This document shows, piece after piece, positions 61,802-64,000 of a DNA stretch of 64,000 nt (position 1 is the stretch's first letter; every line of letters begins with the position of its first letter). Origin of the DNA: Roseivirga pacifica (GTDB lineage: Bacteria; Bacteroidota; Bacteroidia; Cytophagales; Cyclobacteriaceae); assembly GCF_900111145.1 (NCBI RefSeq), contig NZ_FOIR01000001.1, positions 131,501 through 195,500 of the forward strand, given 5' to 3'. The translations under genes were made by a program, and so were the position numbers. The notes under the pieces are model-generated. The model worked only from the letters and a program-made list of their open reading frames with translations. It did not search any database and was not told the DNA's origin.

Positions 61802-61858
61802 TTAATAGTGAATTAGGTAATTGGTAAATTAGTGGATTAGATAATTGGTTAACTGGTA
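61802..61858. repeat. Degenerate short tandem repeats upstream of the redoxin gene
   Basis: The stretch is built of about eight-base units related to AATTAGGT/AATTGGTT (for example TTAGGTAATTGGTAAATTAG). It lies immediately before the start codon of the redoxin gene. Confidence 0.55.
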
Positions 61859-61878
61859 AGGGATAGAAGATGTTCCTT

Positions 61879-63237
61879 CTACACCAAATAACCCATTGCC
61901 ATACCGGCAAAGGTAAGGGCTAAAAAGAAACCAAGCATATCGGTTACGGTGGTTAAAATAGGACCGGAAGCTAAAGCCGGATCGGTGTTTAGCTTTTTAA
62001 GGAAAAGCGGAATAGTACCGCCTATGCTAACCGCTACAATTGTATTAATGGCCAAAGCACCACCTACTACCAAACCCAAATAGCCATTGCCTTGGTACAA
62101 AAAGGCCGCAATACCGATGAGAATTCCCAGTACCACTCCGTTGATTAAACCTACCTTTATTTCTTGCCAAAGTACACGCGCCAGTTCATATGGCTTTACC
62201 ACACCTAGCGAAAGCTCGCGTAAACTTACCGCTACAGCCTGGTTACCAGAACAGCCACTCATGTCGGAAATTACCGGAAGGAAAACCGCCAATGCAATCA
62301 CCTGCTCTAACGTATCTTGATACAGCGCAATAACGCTTGCCGCAATTATATTGAGCAAAATATTTACCGAAAGCCAAGACAGCCTTCGCTTAGAACGCAG
62401 CAAAACTGGCATGGTCCTCAGCTCTTCACCACCTACGATACCTTGGGTCTCTAGCATTTCGTAATTACTCCTGCCCGACTCCGCTTCTTGCACATCTCTA
62501 CGCAGCACCAAACCGAGCAACTGCTCTTGTTCGTCAACCACTGGCACGCCAAAGAAATCGTACTTATGAAAAAACTCAATCAGGTCGTCCAATCCATCGG
62601 AATCGCGTACTGTAAATGCCTTGGTGTTCACGATACTGCGCAGCTTAGTATTGCCACGAGAAAGCACCACATCGCGCATTTGCAGTACGCCTAAAAAGCG
62701 CCCTTCTTCCAATACATAAATGTATTGCACATGATAATCTTCATAAACATCTGCTTTTTGCTGCAGTTCTGCGGTAATCTGTCCCACCGTCATGTCGGCT
62801 TCAAAGGCTAAGTATTCCGTCACCATTAAACCACCCGCACAATCGCTGTCGTAGCCAATGAGCTTGCGCACATTCTCTGCCTCAGCCGGAATCATTTCAT
62901 CCAGAATAGCATTGGCATCTTCCTCATCCAGCTCAGCGATAATATCTACCTGATCGTCACTGTAAAGCTCATTCAGAATGGAAGCGGCTGTTTCGTTATC
63001 TATTTCTTCAATGGTTTGAACAGCCTGCGACTGCGGCACCAGTTCTAGCAACTTGGCGCCATTTTCAGAAGAAATAAGATCGAGAAGCAAGGCCCGTTGC
63101 TCTTTATTCAGGTGGCTAAATGCATGCACAATTTCATCCGCCTTCATGGCTTCTAACAAATCATGCAAGTCATCTTCGTTACCCGCCTCAATGAGCGACT
63201 CTAGTATTTCGATATTCCGCTTCTCGATATTCTCCAT
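61879..63237 (-). CDS. mgtE: Magnesium transporter MgtE
   Basis: The protein is 452 residues. MgtE N-domain (about 20-125: LSHLNKEQRALLLDLI pattern, DELDEEDANAILDEM-like units), two CBS domains (about 130-250, VVDEQEQLLGLVLRRDV) and a membrane domain of five helices (about 275-452) with FLPVISDMSGCSGNQAVAVSLR, the conserved transport-pore signature. It imports Mg2+ and is gated by cytoplasmic Mg2+. The gene begins 5 nt after the M14 deacylase gene, so they are in one transcript. Confidence 0.95.
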   Translation of the reverse strand: MENIEKRNIEILESLIEAGNEDDLHDLLEAMKADEIVHAFSHLNKEQRALLLDLISSENGAKLLELVPQSQAVQTIEEIDNETAASILNELYSDDQVDIIAELDEEDANAILDEMIPAEAENVRKLIGYDSDCAGGLMVTEYLAFEADMTVGQITAELQQKADVYEDYHVQYIYVLEEGRFLGVLQMRDVVLSRGNTKLRSIVNTKAFTVRDSDGLDDLIEFFHKYDFFGVPVVDEQEQLLGLVLRRDVQEAESGRSNYEMLETQGIVGGEELRTMPVLLRSKRRLSWLSVNILLNIIAASVIALYQDTLEQVIALAVFLPVISDMSGCSGNQAVAVSLRELSLGVVKPYELARVLWQEIKVGLINGVVLGILIGIAAFLYQGNGYLGLVVGGALAINTIVAVSIGGTIPLFLKKLNTDPALASGPILTTVTDMLGFFLALTFAGMAMGYLV

Positions 63238-63242
63238 TCAAT

Positions 63243-64000
63243 CTACTTTTTCACACCAATGTGCATTATTGCATCTCCCTGATGCACAATTGGGTTATGG
63301 TTTAAACCAATTACATAACCGTTTGCTGGGCTTTTAATTCGGCTTTTCGAAGCCCCAAACGGGTCGCTAATATAGCCCACTATCTGGTTTTTGTGCACCT
63401 CATCGCCATAGGCTATCAGCGTATGGAAAATTCCAGAGTTTTTTGCCCGCACCCACGATGAGTTCTTTACGGTTATAGGTTTTCTATCAGCTACCGGTGC
63501 CCGCTCGCGCATGCCCAAGTATTTCATAACACGTAAGGCTCCTTCAATTCCTTGCTCAATAGCATATTCGTCAAATCGGGTAGACTCGCCACCTTCATAC
63601 ACCAAAATATGCTTACCCATTCGCGCAGCAGTTTGCCTTAGCGATTTTGGTCTGTATGGCGCGTTTATGATAAATGGGGGCTGAAAAACATCGGCTATTT
63701 TGGCGTTCTTTTCGTCCTTTAAAACACAGCGCAATTGCGGAAAGTTAGTTCGCTCTGCCCCTCCGGTATGGAAGTCTAAGCCAACATCTATCTTCGGGAT
63801 AATATTGTGCGTAAGGTAATGCGCCACACGCGAAGCCAAAGAGCCATTTTTATTTCCCGGAAAAGAACGGTTTACATCTTTGCCATCGGGCACATAGCGG
63901 CTAAAGTGAATAAAACCGTACATGTTGATGATTGGAATACAAATGACCGTACCAATTTTAGGTCGATGCCATTCGTGCTCAATAATTCGTCTTACAATCT
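63243..64000 (-). CDS. Succinylglutamate desuccinylase/aspartoacylase family (M14) protein, partial
   Basis: The frame remains open to the window end (252 residues seen), so the N-terminus lies beyond 64000. The M14 deacylase features are VPDGKDVNRSFPG, VGLDFHTGG, ILVYEGGEST and RVMKYLGMRERAP, with a C-terminal beta-strand domain ending GDAIMHIG. The family removes N-acyl groups from glutamate or similar compounds, or trims ligands in RimK-like pathways. Continuing past 63923 without a stop, the frame reads as a normal part of the same protein. Confidence 0.85.
   Translation of the reverse strand, partial: IVRRIIEHEWHRPKIGTVICIPIINMYGFIHFSRYVPDGKDVNRSFPGNKNGSLASRVAHYLTHNIIPKIDVGLDFHTGGAERTNFPQLRCVLKDEKNAKIADVFQPPFIINAPYRPKSLRQTAARMGKHILVYEGGESTRFDEYAIEQGIEGALRVMKYLGMRERAPVADRKPITVKNSSWVRAKNSGIFHTLIAYGDEVHKNQIVGYISDPFGASKSRIKSPANGYVIGLNHNPIVHQGDAIMHIGVKK

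Noticed and set aside
61800-61910. N-terminal extension of the redoxin-family protein
   Set aside because: The extra part is a translation of short AT-rich tandem repeats and of the mgtE 3' end, not a protein domain.

Overview
The window reads as chromosome from a Bacteroidota bacterium, most likely an aerobic, probably marine, Cytophagales-type organism. The support is a type IX secretion C-terminal domain, promoter -7 boxes of the form TAnnTTTG, a BatA/B/C/D operon, a YpdA-type reductase (bacillithiol user) and a transcarbamylase of the N-acyl-ornithine family. No rRNA, tRNA, CRISPR array, insertion sequence or prophage was recognised, and apart from edge genes at 1-728 and 63243-64000 the genes look intact.

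Layout. 1-10443 (minus): three outer-membrane or secreted proteins, then the aerotolerance operon (MoxR ATPase, DUF58, DUF4381-like, BatA, fused BatB/BatC, BatD), preceded by an outer-membrane protein and a HAD hydrolase. 10513-19285 (minus): four sulfatases and a DUF4136 protein. Each sulfatase ends in its own hairpin, and the first three are paralogues sharing an upstream block. 19479-20855: cystathionine beta-synthase-like enzyme. 21095-25961 (plus): a probable mutagenic repair operon, dinB - 2H phosphoesterase - second DnaE. 26125-36643: an ECF sigma factor with a membrane anti-sigma/TPR partner, a periplasmic TPR-CHAT protease, a large type IX-secreted repeat protein with a lipoprotein, and an OmpA/DUF4412 operon. 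36690-43518: YpdA, TetR, SDR, K+ channel, M28 peptidase, PD40 propeller, an FGE-fold protein and a small membrane protein. 43908-52201 (plus): arginine operon GNAT-argG-argC-argD-argF'-argB-argE-argH. 52434-64000: degenerate LytM protein, PolX-like protein with GT9 and a small membrane protein, EVE protein, pyrR-pyrB, alpha/beta hydrolase, thioredoxin-fold protein, MgtE and a partial M14 deacylase.

Most interesting observation. Three promoters in the 26-34 kb region carry the same 8-mer GTTCACAT, followed after exactly 13 nt by G(A/G)TAT(T/A)AA. They lie before the ECF sigma gene itself, the type IX-secreted protein and the OmpA/DUF4892-like protein, and they look like the autoregulated regulon of this sigma factor. 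The sigma/anti-sigma pair sits beside a TPR-CHAT protease. That gene set resembles the one used by type III-E CRISPR (Craspase), where a TPR-CHAT protease cleaves a sigma-factor inhibitor, but here there is no CRISPR and the protease is predicted to be periplasmic.

Other points: the transcarbamylase has Ala at the acetyl/succinyl specificity position, predicting an N-succinyl arginine pathway; the PolX-like protein has lost all three polymerase carboxylates but keeps its PHP domain; the FGE-fold protein lacks the catalytic cysteines. All function calls come from reading sequence and motifs; no database search was run.
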